DNA of 64,000 bases from Aeoliella mucimassa (GTDB taxonomy: Bacteria > Planctomycetota > Planctomycetia > Pirellulales > Lacipirellulaceae). The notes under the pieces are model-generated. The model was not told where the DNA came from, searched no databases, and saw nothing but the letters and a program-made list of their open reading frames with translations. This document shows positions 61,361-64,000 of the stretch, piece after piece. Made by a program: the position numbers and the translations under genes. Numbering within the stretch: position 1 is the stretch's first letter; the number at the start of each line of letters is the position of its first letter. Where the stretch lies: contig NZ_CP036278.1 of the NCBI RefSeq assembly GCF_007748035.1, forward strand, positions 620,001 through 684,000. The letters run 5' to 3'.

Positions 61361-64000
61361 TTATTTCTCGCGCGAAATGCCCTCGGTGTAGGCTTTTTGC
61401 CATTCGCGATACTTGAGCGGCACCTTGCTCTGGTACCCTTCGCTCAGATTGCGGAAGTCGTCGGTGGTCTTTTTGATTTTGCCACCCTTGGTGCCGAGCG
61501 AGCCACCCAGGCTGCGGAGTCGCGCGTCGAGTTCCTGCTGAGCATCGCCGCCGTCGGGGCGTTCGGCCTCTTTGCGAAGCCGGTTCCAGCGATCGACAAA
61601 CTTACGCAGGTCCGACTCGCTCCAGCCGAGGTCGTCGAGCATGTCCTGATCGACTTTGCCCTTATCCAGTTGATCCGAAAGCTTGTCGAGCACCAGGTCG
61701 GTTTGCTTGCGGGCGTACTCCAGGTTGGCTTCGTCGGCTTCGGCTGCTTGAGCGTTGCTCGGGCTGCTGTTGCCGAACTCTTCGCCGGCGTTGCCACCTT
61801 GCGCGCCGGAGGTCGACGGGGCGTTGCCAGGCTGGTTGCTTGCTGGGTTCTGCGGATCGCCTTCGGCGTTCTGCTGTTGGTCGGAGGGCTGCCCCGCGTT
61901 GTTGTTGCGGCTGGCGTTCTCGGCATTCGCGTCGTTCGGCTTCGACTCGCTGGCTGCCGACTCGCTGCCTTGGGCGTTGTCGGAGTTGGCTCCGCCGGAG
62001 GATTGCGGTTGCTGACCCTCGGGCTGCTGACCGTTGGGGTCGTTGTTGCTGGAGGCTTGCTCGTTGCCTTGGCCTTGGCGGCTGGTCGAGCCGTTGCCGC
62101 GCTCGTCGCCCGACTCGCCAGTTTGGCCATCGGCGGTTTCGCTATCTCCGCCTCGCTTGCCAGTTTCGCCGGGACCACGGTCGCCCGATTGTCCCGCACC
62201 TTCGTCGGCGGCCTGGTTTTGCCCGGCGCTGCCGGTGCCCTCGTGGGGTGACTCTTGGCCGCCACCTTTTTCGCCGCCGCCGGCGCGATCGCCACCTTCT
62301 TCGCCGCGGGAATCGCTTTCGTGCTTGCTATGCCCGGGCGTGCCGGCTTCCGACTCGTCGGTGTTTTGATCCTCGCTCGAGTCTGGACGCTTGCCGCGTT
62401 GTTGCATCTCGCGCTGGGAGTCGGGGGAGCCATCGGGCTGGCTGTCGCTACCGCCGCCGGCTTCGCCCGAAGCGTTCCGCTCCTCGCCGCCGTCGGACAT
62501 GCTCTCGGCGTCGGGCTCTTTGCCCGATGCCTGGCCACCCTCGGCCTCGGGGGTGTCGGCCTTGGAGTCGGCGCCGGTCCCTTCGGCCTGCTGGTCGTTC
62601 TTGGTGCCTTGCTGGCCTTCGCTCTCTCCGTTGGAGTTGGCATCCTGCGATTCGGACTCGCCGGTTGACTGCTGTGAGTCGCCCGACGACGATTGTTCAG
62701 GCTTTTGTTGGTTGGTCGTTCGCTCGCTGCTGTTGTTTTGGGGGTTACCGCTCTCCGAATCGATTTCGCTCGGAGCGTTGGGGTCGGCGTCGCCTTCGCG
62801 TTGGCCGCGGGTTGCGTTCTGGCGTTCGTTTTCGGTCAGGCTGCGGCTGATTTTCTCGAACGCTTCGGCGTCGTTGCTGCCATCGCTGGCGGTCGGTTTC
62901 GATTCGCCACCTTCGCCGGTGTTGCCGGGTTGGGCCTGACTACGATTGCCTTGGCCCGCGTTGTAGTCGGAGTTCTCGCCCGCTTGCCCGTCGGCTTGAT
63001 TGCCACCGGTGGCGGAGGAGTCGCCCTCGTTGCCCGCTTCGCTCCCTTGGCCGGTCGCTCCGTTTTCGCCGCTGGCGGAGTCGTTTTGCTGCTGACCGTT
63101 GTTGCCTTGCTCGTTTTCGTTGCCTTGCATTCCATTGCTGGAGTCTTGCTGGCCGCCTTGGGGGTCGTTCTGGTCCGACTTGCCGGCTTCGCCATTTTGG
63201 TTGCCCGACTCGCCGTTTTGCTGTTCGCCGTTTTGCTCACCATTCTGCTGATCGGCGTTGCCCGGTTGGTTCTCGGCACCTTGGTTGTCGGCCCCCTGTT
63301 GGTTGTTAGCCCCCTGTTGGTTGTTTGCAGAGTCGCCGGAGTTACCCGCTTCGCCTGCTTCGCCCTGGTTGCTGTTCTCGCCGTTCTGGCCGGACTCTCC
63401 GTTTTGGCCAGACTCGCCGTTCTGACCGTTTTCGCCATTCTCGCCAGGCTGCGAGTCGTCGTTCGGCTGACCTTCGCCCGCTTGCCCGGCGTCGGGTTGT
63501 CCTTCGCCACGCTGGCCGTCGCCATTTTGATTGTTGTCGTTCGGCTGATTGTTGTCCTGAGGATCGCCGACCACGTAGAACAGCTTCCGCTCGCTCGTCG
63601 TACGATTCGCTTGCGGCGTTCGCACGTCGGTGGCTTCGGCCCAGTACTCCACGATGTCGCCGGGCTGCAGCTTTAGCTCGGCGGGGCTGAACTCCCATTT
63701 GGCGGCCAAACGCCCTTCGTGCCGCGCGTTGAGCAGCGACTCGACGTGCACCTGGCTGCCATTCTGCTGCTTCGTGAACTGAAGCGTTACGGTTTTGAGT
63801 GCGAAATCGGGATCGTGGGCCTCGACGGCAATTGATACCACTTCGTTCATCTGCACTTCTTGCGCGCGAGCTTCGGGCTCGACGATCGCGACTTCCGGGG
63901 CGTAGTCGGGCAACACCTCGAGCGTGTGCTGCGGCGGATCGCTGTTGGTCAGGCCTTCGGTGCTGGTGTACCGCAGCATGTAGCTAGTGGTGCGAATCGA
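61361..64000 (-). CDS. DUF4175-like protein, C-terminal part, with a very long low-complexity region
   Basis: The frame is open to the window edge, so only the last 879 residues are visible. The first 140 of these are beta-rich (VSIAVEAHDPDFALKTVTLQF and WEFSPAELKLQPGDIVEYWAE), as in the membrane-outer part of DUF4175 proteins. A region of about 570 residues follows, made nearly only of Gly, Gln, Asn, Ser, Glu and Asp, with tandem units such as NGESGQNGESGQNGE. The last 120 residues are a folded, charged helical end (LGWSESDLRKFVDRWNRL). DUF4175 proteins are usually large membrane proteins. The function is unknown. nadB lies downstream. Confidence 0.8.
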   Translation of the reverse strand, partial: SIRTTSYMLRYTSTEGLTNSDPPQHTLEVLPDYAPEVAIVEPEARAQEVQMNEVVSIAVEAHDPDFALKTVTLQFTKQQNGSQVHVESLLNARHEGRLAAKWEFSPAELKLQPGDIVEYWAEATDVRTPQANRTTSERKLFYVVGDPQDNNQPNDNNQNGDGQRGEGQPDAGQAGEGQPNDDSQPGENGENGQNGESGQNGESGQNGENSNQGEAGEAGNSGDSANNQQGANNQQGADNQGAENQPGNADQQNGEQNGEQQNGESGNQNGEAGKSDQNDPQGGQQDSSNGMQGNENEQGNNGQQQNDSASGENGATGQGSEAGNEGDSSATGGNQADGQAGENSDYNAGQGNRSQAQPGNTGEGGESKPTASDGSNDAEAFEKISRSLTENERQNATRGQREGDADPNAPSEIDSESGNPQNNSSERTTNQQKPEQSSSGDSQQSTGESESQDANSNGESEGQQGTKNDQQAEGTGADSKADTPEAEGGQASGKEPDAESMSDGGEERNASGEAGGGSDSQPDGSPDSQREMQQRGKRPDSSEDQNTDESEAGTPGHSKHESDSRGEEGGDRAGGGEKGGGQESPHEGTGSAGQNQAADEGAGQSGDRGPGETGKRGGDSETADGQTGESGDERGNGSTSRQGQGNEQASSNNDPNGQQPEGQQPQSSGGANSDNAQGSESAASESKPNDANAENASRNNNAGQPSDQQQNAEGDPQNPASNQPGNAPSTSGAQGGNAGEEFGNSSPSNAQAAEADEANLEYARKQTDLVLDKLSDQLDKGKVDQDMLDDLGWSESDLRKFVDRWNRLRKEAERPDGGDAQQELDARLRSLGGSLGTKGGKIKKTTDDFRNLSEGYQSKVPLKYREWQKAYTEGISREK

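Noticed and set aside
61840-63676. Several long plus-strand frames with hydrophobic or Arg-rich sequence
   Set aside because: They are shadows of the repetitive Gly/Gln/Asn/Glu-rich coding region on the minus strand.

Overview
The window looks like a chromosomal segment of a planctomycete, most likely of the Pirellulales type. The reasons are high GC content with long gaps between genes, two PEP-CTERM sorting-signal proteins, a formylmethanofuran dehydrogenase C-like protein (FhcC), ECF sigma factor modules with adjacent membrane proteins, a GldA/GldFG/DUF4340 operon, NPYQAP-type small membrane proteins and many palindromic repeats. No rRNA, tRNA or CRISPR array was found, so the taxonomy is inferred from gene content only.

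Layout. 1-4.6 kb: the N-terminal part of a PAS sensor, then a tightly overlapping GntR(YtrA)/ABC ATPase/permease operon with an operator-promoter abutting the start codon, and a zinc-ribbon protein. 4.6-6.4 kb: a tail-anchored small protein and copy 1 of a dispersed repeat. 6.4-11.3 kb: nnrE, a DisA_N/DacZ-like diadenylate cyclase, a large exported protein and a HEAT-repeat lipoprotein. 11.3-14.8 kb: an accessory stretch with a PEP-CTERM protein and several genes that look broken by a nonsense codon or a frameshift. 14.9-18.3 kb: a SYLF protein, a carboxypeptidase-regulatory-like protein and an exported protein. 18.46-19.62 kb: an IS630-family element inserted exactly in the stop codon of its neighbour. 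19.6-27.9 kb: a membrane M50/HlyD fusion, a HlyD adaptor and a GAF-HlyD protein, divergent from a TolC-like lipoprotein and a Cys/Tyr-rich secreted protein. 27.9-37.1 kb: two ECF sigma modules (one with a von Willebrand factor A effector, one with an anti-sigma-like protein and a coiled-coil protein) and fhcC between them. 37.5-41.8 kb: small regulators and stress-type proteins (HTH, ANTAR, CsbD, PRC-barrel, DUF1328). 41.8-47.8 kb: a Ser/Thr kinase divergent from two secreted beta-propeller proteins, one fused to a PhnD-like binding domain. 47.8-53.7 kb: small membrane/exported proteins, an AT-rich ankyrin gene, a long repeat-rich gap with an array of a 12-bp motif, cysC and a BON-domain protein. 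53.7-64 kb: a GldA/GldFG/DUF4340 operon, nadB, and a partial DUF4175-like protein with a very long Gly/Asn/Gln/Glu-rich region.

How the parts fit. The efflux block has adaptors and an outer membrane channel on both sides of a shared promoter region, but no ABC or RND pump; the membrane peptidase-adaptor fusion takes the place a pump would have. The two sigma modules and the kinase indicate extensive envelope signalling. The gaps carry several families of palindromic repeats, one of which has entered a coding sequence. The strongest candidates for something undescribed are the pump-less M50/HlyD export block, the 12-bp motif array upstream of cysC, and the two-copy dispersed repeat at 5.9 and 51.1 kb.
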